Positions 37,889 through 47,120 of a stretch of 52,500 nt of DNA are shown here, piece by piece. A program made the translations under genes and the position numbers. The DNA lies in NCBI GenBank assembly GCA_963575745.1, contig CAUYUJ010014173.1, positions 20,001 to 72,500 of the forward strand, read 5' to 3'. Under the pieces are notes generated by a model. The model saw only the letters and a program-made list of their open reading frames with translations. It did not search any database and had not been told where the DNA came from. This DNA comes from Prorocentrum cordatum. Taxonomy: Eukaryota > Sar > Dinophyceae > Prorocentrales > Prorocentraceae. Every line of letters begins with the position of its first letter. The stretch's first letter is position 1.

Positions 37889-37969
37889 CCCGTCTGGGAG
37901 CCCCCGCGCCTCGGCCTCCCTCCACACCTCCTCCGGCATGAAGGACAGCGTGCCAGACACCGGCGACGC
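37889..37969 (-). CDS. Protein-kinase-like exon (activation segment / APE-like)
   Basis: The minus strand reads 27 codons between a CCCGAG acceptor-like site and a GGG|GTGGTG donor: ASPVSGTLSFMPEEVW then REAEARGLPDG. SGTLSFM-P-E-E-V-W resembles the kinase P+1 loop/APE motif (GT..FM.PEV). The exon is 81 bp and ends in phase 0, so it joins in frame to the exon at 22734, giving …LPDG|LEEEDES…RDWYALGC…, the correct spacing for subdomains VIII to IX. The exact APE is replaced by PEE, which would be odd for an active kinase. It is isolated by 15 kb, so co-membership is an inference. Confidence 0.42.
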
Positions 37970-37994
37970 CTCGGGGATCGGCGGGCGGGCGCCC

Positions 37995-38560
37995 CCTCCT
38001 CCTCCTCTCCTCTCTCCTCCTCCTCCTCCTCCTCCTCCTCCTCTCCTCTTCTCGTCCTCCTCTCCTCCCTCCTCCCCCTCGTCCTCCTACCTAGTCCTTC
38101 CTCCTCCTCTCCTCCTCCCCTCCTCCTTCCTCCTCCTCCTCCTCCTCTCCTCCTCACACCCTCCTCCCAACTCCTCCCCCCTCCCTCCCATCATCCTCCC
38201 CTCCTCCACTCCTCCTTCCTCCTCCTCCTCCTCCTCCTCCTCCTCCCCTCCTCCTCTCCTACCTCCTTCCACCTCTCTTCCTACCTCCTCCTCCTCCTCC
38301 GTACCTACCCCTGCCTCACTCTCCCTCCTCACTCCTACTCCTCCTCCTCCTCCCCTATCCTCCATCCTCATCCTCCTCCTCACTCCTCCTCCTCATCCTC
38401 CGCTACCTCCTCCTACTCCTCCCTCCTCCTAATCCTCCTCCTCCTCCTCCTCCTCCTCCTCCTCTCTCATCACTCCTCCTCCTCCTCTCCCTACCTGCCC
38501 CTCCTCCCTAATCCTCCCCTCCTGCCTCCTTCCTCCTCCTCCTCCGACTCCTCCTCCTCC
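37995..38560. repeat. Long degenerate CCT array
   Basis: About 565 bp of CCT with TCC/TAC/CAC interruptions, all pyrimidine-rich on the plus strand, ending just before an exon-like island with a good acceptor at 38596. Confidence 0.95.
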
Positions 38561-38596
38561 TCATCGCGGTTACGCCTTCTGCTATTGCCCTCGCAG

Positions 38597-38696
38597 TTGG
38601 ATCGGGTGTCCGAGGCGAAATGCCGGCTGGCTTGCAGAACAGCCACAAGCACAGGCTACTCAAGAAATGGAGGGTGGTACCCATGCGGCCACGAAG
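38597..38696 (+). CDS. Cysteine-rich exon candidate
   Basis: Acceptor CTATTGCCCTCGCAG and donor GAAG|GTAAATG bracket 100 bp that read LDRVSEAKCRLACRTATSTG then YSRNGGWYPCGHE in phase 0 to 1. The Cys spacing (C-x3-C…W-x2-C) is like small extracellular modules such as PAN/apple domains, but the match is loose. The borders are the best-looking pair in the window. On the other strand a long frame also exists, so certainty is limited. Confidence 0.35.
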
Positions 38697-38924
38697 GTAA
38701 ATGCAAATGTGCGTCCACACCGCACTCTTCGCACTTTCCGTAGATCGCGAGCAGGGATCGCTCCCAGCTCCGCTATCAACTAGAATTTCGGGGGGGGGGA
38801 AGCTGTCCGAGAGAACGCATGGCGGCAATGAGATGTATATTGCGGGGCTTTTACTCGCCATGCAATAAGAAGATATGCGTCGACGCTCGGGCCAAACATC
38901 GGCGACCTCCTCCCATTTGAGTGA
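38697..38924. other. Unassigned unique stretch
   Basis: Ordinary complexity; a minus-strand frame passes through it without splice support. A (G)9 run lies at 38790. Confidence 0.3.
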
Positions 38925-39420
38925 TGATGATGATGAGGAGGAGGAGGAGGTGTAAACAGGACGAGGAGGACGGCGACAACGACGGCGACGACGTCGGCGG
39001 CGGCGACGACGACGTCGGCGGCGGCGACGACGAGAGGCCTTGGGGAAGTCCGAGGCGATCGGCTCCATGACTGGGGCGTCGATGCAGCCCCGCGGGCTGG
39101 CGTCCTCCGAGGCCGCCCCGGGCGGAGGAGAGGACAGGGAAGACATCCCCCTCCATCTTCCCCCTCCCCCTCCTCCTCCTCCTCCTCCTCCTCCTCCGTA
39201 GCTCCTCCTCCTCCTCCTCATCATCCTCCTCCTCGTCCTCCTGCTCATGCTCCTCCTGTTCCTCCGCCTTATCATCCTCCTCCTCCTCCTGCCCCCTGCT
39301 CCTCCTCCTCCTTCCCATTCCTCCCTTCCTTCCTCCTTCCTCCTCCTCCTCCTCTCATACTGCTCCTCCTTCCTCATCCTTCTCCTCGTCCTCGTCCTCG
39401 TCCTCGTCCTCCTCCCCCTT
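38925..39420. repeat. GAT/GAG, CGA/CGG and CCT arrays around a unique island
   Basis: (GAT)(GAG) at 38925-38952, CGA/CGG triplets at 38963-39035, CCT at 39148-39420. The island 39036-39147 reads on the minus strand GAASEDASPRGCIDAPVMEP then IASDFPKAS, a possible exon with unclear borders. Confidence 0.85.
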
Positions 39421-39647
39421 TTCTTATTCCTGATCATCGATCCTTCTGCGTAAATGGCCCTACTCTCCACCGCAGCGGCCCCATAGCTGGCCAATCCGGA
39501 CCGTCCCATCCGAACTTCCCAAAACAAACAACATGCAAAATGAGCAGCAGGAGTGAGACGGGGCGCCCGTGTCGCATCCGACCAATCCGAGCGGTCCATC
39601 ATACCTTATGAAAACCATACAACGATGACGCTTGTTGCTTTAAACGT
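39421..39647. other. Unassigned
   Basis: No repeat relative or gene seen. Confidence 0.3.
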
Positions 39648-42050
39648 ACACGTTGTATCGTCCACGTTGCAATATGTGTGACGCGAATGGGACAGGGCGC
39701 GCATCCCGCGCGAAAGGGCGAAACGCCGTGGTTATCGAAAAAAACGCCCATCCGTACTTCTCGTTGTAGCGCGTCCAACCCCGGGCCCCAATTTCAAAGT
39801 TGGGGGCGTTCGACGCGGGGGAGTGCGAATCGTTTCGAAATAAGCGCCCACTTTTGCAAAACGCTTCCTGCACGACAGGATGAATATTGAAATTGAGGGC
39901 GTGGGGGGCGAGCTTGCGCCGCCCTTGAACTTTGCCGATGGGCGTTTTTTTCCGAAAACGCCGGCGACGGTCTCGCCTCGGCGCCGCGCCCATGATTCAG
40001 CGAATGGTAATCCCGCTTTGGCGCGGGGCACGTTTTTCGCACGCAACTTCGTCGACAAGCGAGCGGGCGGCAATCTGGCTCTCGCCTGGGCGCCGCGCAG
40101 ACTTCGCCTGAAAGTGGCGCTCCCGCCTCGGCAGGCGCGTATGTATATTTGTCGGCCCCGCGCAAACAAACAGGGTGTTGCCGTCGCCCGGGTTTCGTTG
40201 GCATTGCGCACAGAAGTGGCGATCCCGTGCGGCGGCGGCGCACGGTTCGTTCGCCGCCTCGCGCGAAGAGGCAGCGACAGCGGGGCCACTCGAGAATGGG
40301 CGAAACACCTACCTCGCCGAAGCGCCGCGACGCTTGCGAGTGAACGTGGCAGTGGTGTGTCGGCGATGAGACAAGCACCAGCCCCACGGTCCAATTGTGC
40401 CGATCGTGTTTTCAATGGTGTGCGCGGTCGGGTGGACATGGGCATACCGCACTCATGCGCTCGCCTTGGTAACTCGTCTTATACACACTCCTACTCTCCA
40501 TCACAACCGCCCGATCACCGCCACATCGGGGACCTTCCATTTTACGTGCGAGGAAATCTGCAAACCCGACGGCTTCGTCTCGCGGACATTGCGTCGCCCA
40601 TGCGGCACGAATGGGACGGGGCGCGCATCCCGCACGAAAGGCCGAAATGTCGCTTTCGCCTCGGCGACGCGGCCACGATTCTAGAGAATGAGTTCCCGCG
40701 TGGACGTGGCGCATATTTGTCGCACGCAACTTCGTCGAGGCGCGAACGGACGAACATGTAGCTCTTGTTTCGGCGCCGCCTCGGCGCGGCGCATATTTCT
40801 CAGCCGCCAATGTTTGGGAGCCCGCGCGGTTTGTCCCACGCTCCGTGCGCACTCCTTCGCAAGTGGTGGCCCGACGGGACGCGGCGCACGACTCGGCCGC
40901 CGCCCCGCGCGGGAAAGGCCGCGGCCGCGGGGCCGCGCAGGAACGGGCGACAGGACAACCTCGCCCCAGCGCCGCGCAGCGTGCGAGAGAAAGCGGCAGT
41001 GCCGTGCCGCCGCGGCGCATGCCTCGCCTCCGCCGCACCCCGCCTCGGAAGCCGTGCCGCGCCCGCGCCCCTGCGCCCGGCGCGGCCCGAGCGGCTCTTT
41101 CGGTCGCTCGAGAGCTGCGGCCGCGGGGCCGCGCGCGAGCGCCCCGTCCCCCCTTTTCCACCTCGCGAGGCGGGGGCGCGCTCCAGTCGCAACGCAGCAA
41201 GCTGTGCCACAAGGCAGGGCTGGGCTGCGGGAGGAGGGGCGTGGCGGGGCCCGCAGGCTCGCTCGACCTGGCTGGAAAAACCCACTGCTCCAAGTTGAAA
41301 GCCTCCCCCCCCCCCTTTCTGCCAACCCAGCCAGCCGACGGCAACTCCCATCCATGGGGGGGGGCGGCCCGCCTGTCGGCAAGCAAAACAGAATCCATGA
41401 TTCAATGATTTTCGTTTCGGCATGGGCTCGTTGTCGTCCGCGTTGCAGAATGTGCGGCGGGACTGGGGCGAGGCGCGCATCCCGCGCGAGAGGCCGAAAT
41501 GCCGCTCTCGCCTCGGCGACGCGGCCACGTACTTCCCGCACGCAGTGTCGTCGCCGCGCGAGCGGGGCAGAATGTAGCTCTCGCCTGGGCGCCGCGCAGA
41601 TTTCGCCCGCAAGTGCCGCTCCAGCCCAAGCGGGGCACTTGCTCGTCACTCTCAACTTGTGTTGGCCCCGCGCGAGCAAACGAAGCGTCGCCCACGCCAA
41701 ACCTCCGCACGCACCTCGTTCGGACGTGGTGCCCCCCCGCGGGGCGCGGCGCACGGCTCACCCGCCGAAGCGCGCGAAGGCAAGAGAGGCAGCGGGGTCG
41801 CGCGAGCGCGGGCGACATGCCGACCTCGCCTACGCGCCGCGACGCTTGTGAGTGAACGTGGCAGTGCTGTGTCAGCGCGGCGCATGCTTCGTCTTCACCG
41901 CGCCCATCGGAAGATGTGCGGCCCCGGCCCCTGCGCGGCCCGCGTAGCTGTCCCTTCGCCACGTCGTCGGAAGCGGGGCCGCACGCGACCGCCTTCGAGT
42001 TGCGAGGTGGGAACGCCGAGTGGGAATGGGAATGGGCGGGCCCCCCTGAC
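39648..42050. repeat. Tandem array T2: three units of ~0.85-0.92 kb
   Basis: The landmark 'gggac.gggcgcgcatcccgcgcga' recurs at about 39690, 40612 and 41464. 'cgccgcgacgcttgcgagtgaacgtggcagtg' recurs at 40324, 40975 (diverged) and 41838, with 'ctctcgcctgggcgccgcgcag' at 40080 and 41580. Units are diverged (roughly 65-80%). GC is very high with many GCGC/CGCG motifs. The long ORFs on both strands are not conserved in frame between units. Confidence 0.8.
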
Positions 42051-42071
42051 TGGCTCGACCTGGCCAGTTTG

Positions 42072-42160
42072 ATTCCTCCTCCTCCTCCCACTCCCCCTCC
42101 TCCTCCTCCTCCCACTCCCCCTCCTCCTCCTCCTGCTCCTCCTCCTCCCACCTCCTCCAT
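42072..42160. repeat. CCT array with CCCACT interruptions
   Basis: Pyrimidine tract directly upstream of the exon candidate at 42201. Confidence 0.93.
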
Positions 42161-42200
42161 CCCCTGTGTTATGAGTAGCTCCTCCCTGTCGCACCCGCAG

Positions 42201-42289
42201 GCGTTGTCCGCAGGGCGGGCCGTGCGTGACGCCTGGCACCTCACCACCACCGGCTGCGTCAAGGATGGACGGCGGTGGAGTATCAAAGC
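42201..42289 (+). CDS. Exon candidate downstream of a CCT tract
   Basis: Acceptor GTCGCACCCGCAG; open frame ALSAGRAVRDAWHLTTTGCV then KDGRRWSIKA; donor-like AAAGC|GTACCT. The (CCT)n tract 40 bp upstream would serve as polypyrimidine tract. Family not recognised. It does not join in phase to the 38.6-kb exon. Confidence 0.3.
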
Positions 42290-42459
42290 GTACCTGTCGG
42301 GGCGTTGACCTAAGGAACCCTAAATAAGGAACGAGGCCCCTCTTCCCCATAGGTTGAACTTCGATCTTCCATGGAAAACCTCATAAAAAACCTAAGGCAA
42401 GCTGTAGAACAACTAAGGAACACCGAGCCCCTCCCCAACGAGAAGGGTTCCTTCTTCAG
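42290..42459. other. Intron-like spacer related to 46700-46849
   Basis: Contains 'caactaaggaacaccgagccc', which matches 'tgacctaaggaacagcgagcct' at 46796. Both copies then run into a pyrimidine-rich CAG acceptor followed by a …GACTGTA… exon start. It ends TTCCTTCTTCAG. Confidence 0.4.
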
Positions 42460-42588
42460 GGCCCCGACTGTACCTGTCGCGTCAGCGCCACGCACATTCG
42501 CCTGAAAAGTTCGCCATCGCGTCACACATGGAGGGCGGGCTGTTTTCAAACTGTGGCCCTCGCCCCGGCACCGCGCGCAGCTGTCTGA
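42460..42588 (+). CDS. Possible terminal exon (GPDCTCRV…)
   Basis: After TTCCTTCTTCAG the frame reads GPDCTCRVSATHIRLKSSPS and on to …APAPRAAV then TGA. The start resembles the 46850 exon (RLDCIVRG) after a similar acceptor, hinting at duplicated gene ends. Weak. Confidence 0.2.
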   Translation, partial: GPDCTCRVSATHIRLKSSPSRHTWRAGCFQTVALAPAPRAAV

Positions 42589-43016
42589 ATCATTCGCAGC
42601 AATTCCACAAATGGAGGACGGATGTGTTCAACATGTGGATGCCGTTTTAGCACCACGAAGATTCGTCTTAAGAGTTTGCAGCAGTTGTAAAGATTCGCAT
42701 GTTTGGAGTCCCAAGAATGGCGTGCTGGCATGCTTTAGGATTGTCAGAACACGACGGTCACGTTTGTTCGCAGTGCTCATGTCCCAGACACGGCGTTCTA
42801 GAACGAGTTCGGAGTCAAAACGCGACAGTCGCGTGGCTTCTCTGTACGACGGGGGACCTCTCACTGAGGCATTCCCCGAAATTAGAAATCGGAGGTTGGG
42901 GGGTGAGATCGAAGTGGAACGGAGAGCCCCCTACCAGGAAATCGATTTCGGTTTCGTGTTCGTGCGTGCCGTGCGGGCGAGGCGAAGCTGCGTGGGCGGG
43001 CGAGAGAACGTCTCCT
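42589..43016. other. Unassigned lower-GC stretch
   Basis: Contains repeated 'gattcgtctt', 'gattcgcatgtttgg' motifs. No gene supported. Confidence 0.35.
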
Positions 43017-43258
43017 GTGGCTGAGGCGCGGCCGGACCAAATGTCTCCCTTCCGGGCGGCCGGGGGCCCGCGGTGTCCCGCCGGTGTCCCGCTGGTGTCC
43101 CGTGTGGCTGAGGCGCGGCCGGACCAAATGATTCCTTTCCGGGCGGCCGGGGCCCCGCGGTGTCCCGCCGGTGTCCCGCGGTGTCCCGCGGTGTCCCGCC
43201 TGTGTCCCGCGGTGTCCCGCGGTGTCCCGCCGGTGTCCCGCGGTGTCCCGCGAGGATG
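43017..43258. repeat. 85-bp duplication and GGTGTCCCGC minisatellite
   Basis: 'gtggctgaggcgcggccggaccaaatg' plus following bases occurs at 43017 and 43102. It is followed by about ten GGTGTCCCGC/CGGTGTCCCG units (10-11 bp) to 43252. Confidence 0.92.
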
Positions 43259-43268
43259 ATGATGATGA

Positions 43269-43300
<32 letters not shown>

Positions 43301-43458
43301 GGATGATGATGATGATGATGAGATGAGATGATGATGGTGTCCCGATGAAGATGATGATGATGTTGATGATGGTGTCGATGATGATGATAGTGTCCCGATG
43401 ATGAGGATGATGATGCTCATGATGATTATGTTGATGATGATGACGATGATGGTGTCCC

Positions 43459-43537
<79 letters not shown>

Positions 43538-43674
43538 CCGATGATTCCGATGATGTTGGTGATGATGATGTTGATGGAAATGGTGTCCCGGCGATAATGA
43601 TGTTGATGATGATGATGTTGATGATGATTATGGTGTCCCGATGATGATGCTGATGATGATGATGATGGTGATGG

Positions 43675-43715
<41 letters not shown>

Positions 43716-44157
43716 GTGATGCTGATGGTGTCCCGATGATGATAATAATGATAATGACGATGTTGATGATGATGTTGCTCATGATGATGATGGTGCCCCA
43801 ATGATGATGATGTTGTTGATGATGATGTCGATGATGATGATGCGATGATCATGATGATGATGGTGTCCCGAGGATGATGACGATGTTGATGATAATGTTG
43901 ATGATGGGAACGATGGTGATCATGATGGTGTCCCGATTATGATGATGATTATGATGATGCTGCTGATGATGATGACGATGACTGTGTCCCGATGATGATG
44001 ATGATGATGTTGATGATGAGATGATGATGGTGATGATGATGATGTTTATGTTGTCCCGATGATGATGCTGACGTTGATGATGATGTTTATGATGATGATG
44101 ACGGTGCCCTCATGATGATGACGATGTTGGTGATGATGTTGATGTTGATGATGTTGT

Positions 44158-44194
<37 letters not shown>
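43253..44194. repeat. (GAT)n satellite punctuated by GGTGTCCCGATG
   Basis: About 940 bp of GAT/GAC/GTT triplets. GTGTCCCG (or a variant) recurs at roughly 43337, 43390, 43452, 43584, 43635, 43727, 43867, 43930, 43985 and 44054. The punctuating motif is the unit of the neighbouring minisatellite. Confidence 0.95.
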
Positions 44195-44196
<2 letters not shown>

Positions 44197-44430
44197 CGTT
44201 GATTGTGAGAGCGATTGTGATATCGATAGTGAGATCGATATTGAGACCGAATGTGAGATCGATTGTGTGATCGATTGTGAGATCGATTGTGAGATCAATT
44301 GTGAGATCGATCGAATGAGATAGATCGAGTGAGATCGATTGTAGGATCGATCGAGTGAGATCGATCGAGCGAGACCGATAGTGAGATCGATACTGAGATC
44401 GATAGTGAGACCGATCGAGTGAGACGTTGG
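44195..44430. repeat. GATC-rich 12-bp satellite, locus 2
   Basis: GTGAGATCGATT-type units, about 19 copies, contiguous with the GAT satellite. Same family as 27003-27275. Confidence 0.92.
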
Positions 44431-44819
44431 TTCCCCCCCCCGAACCTCCTTATCACCCGAAGGCTGGTCGCATAGGTACATTATTATAGGGCCGTTTGAC
44501 CAAAGGAACTTGGAGGGAGTATTTATAGTATTGTAACATGGTTGATGCGTCTTGGGCTTGCACTGGTCCTCCTCCTCCTCCTCCTCCCACCCCCATCAGA
44601 TAGCTAACCGCCTCAATCAACGATCAAGTCAACGCAACTAAACTTGACGATCAAGGCATGTCGATGCCGCTCTCTCGTCGGTATCGGGCTAGCGTCTCGT
44701 TCCATTGTGGGGCTCGTCTGGGACGAGCTGACCCCTAACGCTGCTCACGTACAAATGGTCGGAAGCGTCGCCCCAACACGTATGCAACCGCTCCTGCACG
44801 GGAGCATCCGCACTACGCT
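44431..44819. other. Unassigned; weak plus-strand exon-like frame
   Basis: 44690-44815 reads on the plus strand SIVGLVWDELTPNAAHVQMV then GSVAPTRMQPLLHG, ordinary composition, no firm borders. A short CCT run lies at 44570-44588. Confidence 0.25.
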
Positions 44820-44939
44820 CGCCTCCTCCTCCTTCTCCTCATCCTCCGCCTCCTGCGCCTCCTCCTCCTCCCCAACTTATTCCTCCTCCTCCTCCTCCTC
44901 CTCCTCCTCCTCCTCCTCCTCCTCCTCCTCCTCCTCCAT
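44820..44939. repeat. CCT array
   Basis: Pure (CCT)n at 44882-44937, degenerate before. Confidence 0.95.
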
Positions 44940-44961
44940 CCGTGTCGGGGTCCAGGTCACC

Positions 44962-45002
44962 TGCGGCCTTCCAAACGCTCACTTCGACACGGCGCAGGCG
45001 TC
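44962..45002 (-). CDS. Tiny exon candidate (LRRVEVSVWKAA)
   Basis: Acceptor GGCTCGCAG and donor CCGCAG|GTGACC on the minus strand bracket 41 bp coding RLRRVEVSVWKAA. It could belong to the minus-strand kinase-like gene upstream of 37.9 kb, but 41 bp is too little to judge. Confidence 0.15.
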
Positions 45003-45112
45003 TGCGAGCCTTCGGCTTGAACATGCGTGCTCATCGCGCATGCCCCGCCGTCGTGCTCTCGGCAGCTGGCAGGGCGGGGGGGGCAGCCCAAGGCCAGGGT
45101 GACTGGCAATGC

Positions 45113-45301
45113 GGGATGACGATTAATTAAAACATGGGAGAGAACGATTAAACAATAGTTTCCTGTTATTTCTACGCAATTTTCTGACTGGAGGTGAACG
45201 ATTAAAAAATAGTTTTCCAGCCCGCGGTCGGTTTTTTCTAATCGTCATCACGGGCGCCGCCGCGTGAACACGACCCCCGGTCGTTTATTAATCGTCATCC
45301 T
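45113..45301. mobile_element. AT-rich TIR element family K (~189 bp)
   Basis: Ends GGATGACGATTAATTAAAAC and the inverse of GGATGACGATTAATAAACGA. Two internal direct motifs 'gaacgattaaaNaatagtttNc' at 45131 and 45191. It is strikingly AT-rich in GC-rich DNA. Confidence 0.75.
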
Positions 45302-45480
45302 CCATTAATAGAGGTAGGCAGGCACTTCCAAGCATGGTAGGAAGAGGGAGGTGAACCCACCACGAAGTGCGCTGCCTGCGGGTCCAGAAATAATGGGGTG
45401 AAGGCAAGGTTCTGCAAGCGCTGTGTCTCAAGATCGCTGCAACTCGTCCCATTAGATCGCGTTCTACCTCCCGATGCTCC

Positions 45481-46395
45481 TTGGCGTCTCCTCCGCCTGG
45501 TGTGTTCGGCCCACCAGGTCAAGGCTCCGCATCCGACTCCGCCATCACTCTTCGTCCTGGGCGTGCCGAAGCAGGAGAGGGTGGAGAAGCTGCCAGCAGA
45601 CTGGAAGGAGATGGGGACAAGGGTCGTGCTGGCGGTGGTGGGAGCGAGAGGTCAGGAGACTCCCAGCCTCGACAAGTCGGGCCACGGCCCAATCTTGCTC
45701 GTGAGGATGCCAAGCAGTTGCCAGGCTTGGCGAGGAAGGTATGAGATGTCGTCGGTTTCCAGAAGTATGAAGCCCTGATTCAGAAATTGGGCTCCCAGCT
45801 ACATCAAGCGGCCATGTCGATTTGTCAGAGAGTCCAACATGATCAAGCTGCTGTTGGCAAGCTTGAGAAGCGGTTCGGCGAAGAGTGCGACCAGTTGGCC
45901 AGTTGGCGTGAGGAGGCTCCTGCCTTGGGGAGTCGCATCGGTCAATTGCAGATGGACCTGGACAAGGCTGACTCGAAGTACAAGAAAATTCCCAGCGAGC
46001 TGCAGCAGGACGCCAGGCCTCCACCCCATCGGCCCACGAAGGAGGACCAACTTCGCATCTTGACGACATCTGATTCAGGAGGAGAAGCTTCTGGAAGGGG
46101 AGGCCCTAGATCCGCCATCATGCCTTCAACACGTAGTGGAGTGCCGCAAGGCTCATGCAACTCTGAGAGGCAGAGGGTTCGTGAGGTTCTGAATGGCCCA
46201 GGCCCCGGGTCTCCCGGGCGCTCCTGGGCGCTGCTGGGGCAGATCGCATGGGCCTCTGGAGCGGTGACTCCGTCCAACCGGGCCCAAGAACGAGCGAAGA
46301 GGACCCCGAGAAGCTCCCAGCAAGGTCCACGAGGCACCCGAGCAGGCCCACGAGCTTTCCAAAACGCCCACGATGGCTTCCAAAGCAGCCCATGA
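45481..46395 (+). pseudogene. Coiled-coil protein fragment with an in-frame stop
   Basis: One frame runs from about 45481 to 46395 with a single TGA at 45742-45744. N-terminal part: Gly/Arg-rich (…GDKGRAGGGGSERSGD…). After the stop: …FQKYEALIQKLGSQLHQAAM…, EKRFGEECDQLASWREEAPA, …LQMDLDKADSKYKK, a clear heptad-like helix. The last ~60 codons run into CCAAGA-GGCCCC repeats. It may be a retroelement gag/ORF1-like gene or a host retrogene fragment; no RT or protease follows. Confidence 0.4.
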
Positions 46396-46469
46396 GTCCC
46401 AAGGAGCCTTCCCAAGAGTGCGGCCCGAGAGACCAAGATCAAGTTAGTTCCCCCAGCCTTCCCAAGAGT
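46240..46469. repeat. CCAAGA-GGCCCC repeats and a 46-bp tandem duplication
   Basis: 'agccttcccaagagtgcggccc' occurs at 46408 and 46457. The block before it belongs to the dispersed family of 6340 and 29895. Confidence 0.65.
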
Positions 46470-46625
46470 GCGGCCCAGGGACACTCAAATAAATACATAC
46501 ATATCGCAGGATTCTCAATGTTTGCCCATCTTTTGTGATTTCCGTCTTCCCCCCTTCCCATATTTTGTATATTTTCTGGGGAATTGACGATTAATTGTGT
46601 ATGTGTGTGTGTGTTTCCCTTCTGA
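46470..46625 (+). mobile_element. Short element family B, copy 4
   Basis: Left end decayed (gcggcccagggacactcaaa), right end CCCTTCTGA. Interior 'ttcccatattttgtatattttctgggg' and 'gacgattaattgtgt' are shared with copy 1. Confidence 0.7.
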
Positions 46626-46639
46626 TGTTCGAGCTCCCG

Positions 46640-46849
46640 ACGCTCCAAGACGTCACAAGAGGCCCCCAAGACCGCCGCAAGACGGCCACAGAGGCCCCCA
46701 GGAGGGCCCCGAGACGGCCCAAGAGGGCTCCAAGACGGCCCAAGAAGCACCCACGAGCATGGATGCACGAGGAGGGTTAGAGGAGCAACCACACAATGAC
46801 CTAAGGAACAGCGAGCCTCATCTGACCCCAAATCGTTTTTTTCTGTCAG
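46640..46849. repeat. CCAAGA-GGCCCC block, then intron-like spacer
   Basis: 46640-46760 is the dispersed repeat; 46780-46849 ends in a poly-T tract and TTTTTTTCTGTCAG acceptor. Confidence 0.55.
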
Positions 46850-47071
46850 CGTCTTGACTGTATAGTGCGAGGGCGGCACCCCAAGCAGGACGATGTCACT
46901 TTGCAGTTCGTTGATCTGTCCGCCGAAGGATTGGAGGAGCCCCCTCCCCTCTTCCTGACCCCCCCTGCCCTGGAGGAGGAGGAGGAGGAAGAGGAGGAGG
47001 AGGAGGAGGAGGAGGAGGCTCGCGCGTCGCTCCGTCGTGTGGCCGCCGCTCTCAGGCTTAAGGGGGCTTAA
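46850..47071 (+). CDS. Exon candidate (RLDCIVRGRHPKQDDVTLQF…)
   Basis: A textbook acceptor (TTTTTTTCTGTCAG) opens RLDCIVRGRHPKQDDVTLQF then VDLSAEGLEEPPPLFLTPPA, then a GAG array coding poly-Glu and ARASLRRVAAALRLKGA. The real donor may lie before or after the Glu run. Family not recognised. The next exon candidate begins 50 bp further on. Confidence 0.38.
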   Translation, partial: RLDCIVRGRHPKQDDVTLQFVDLSAEGLEEPPPLFLTPPALEEEEEEEEEEEEEEEARASLRRVAAALRLKGA

Positions 47072-47120
47072 GGAGGCTTGGGGAGCGCGCGCTGCCAGTC
47101 GTTGAGCTTTCTCTCTGCAG

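Noticed and set aside
40412-41754. Overlapping 270-390 codon ORFs on both strands in array T2
   Set aside because: Very high GC leaves few stops on either strand; frames are not conserved between units.
43255-44195. CRISPR-like spacing of GTGTCCCG in the GAT array
   Set aside because: The 'spacers' are simple GAT triplets and the repeat is only 8-12 bp; eukaryotic satellite.
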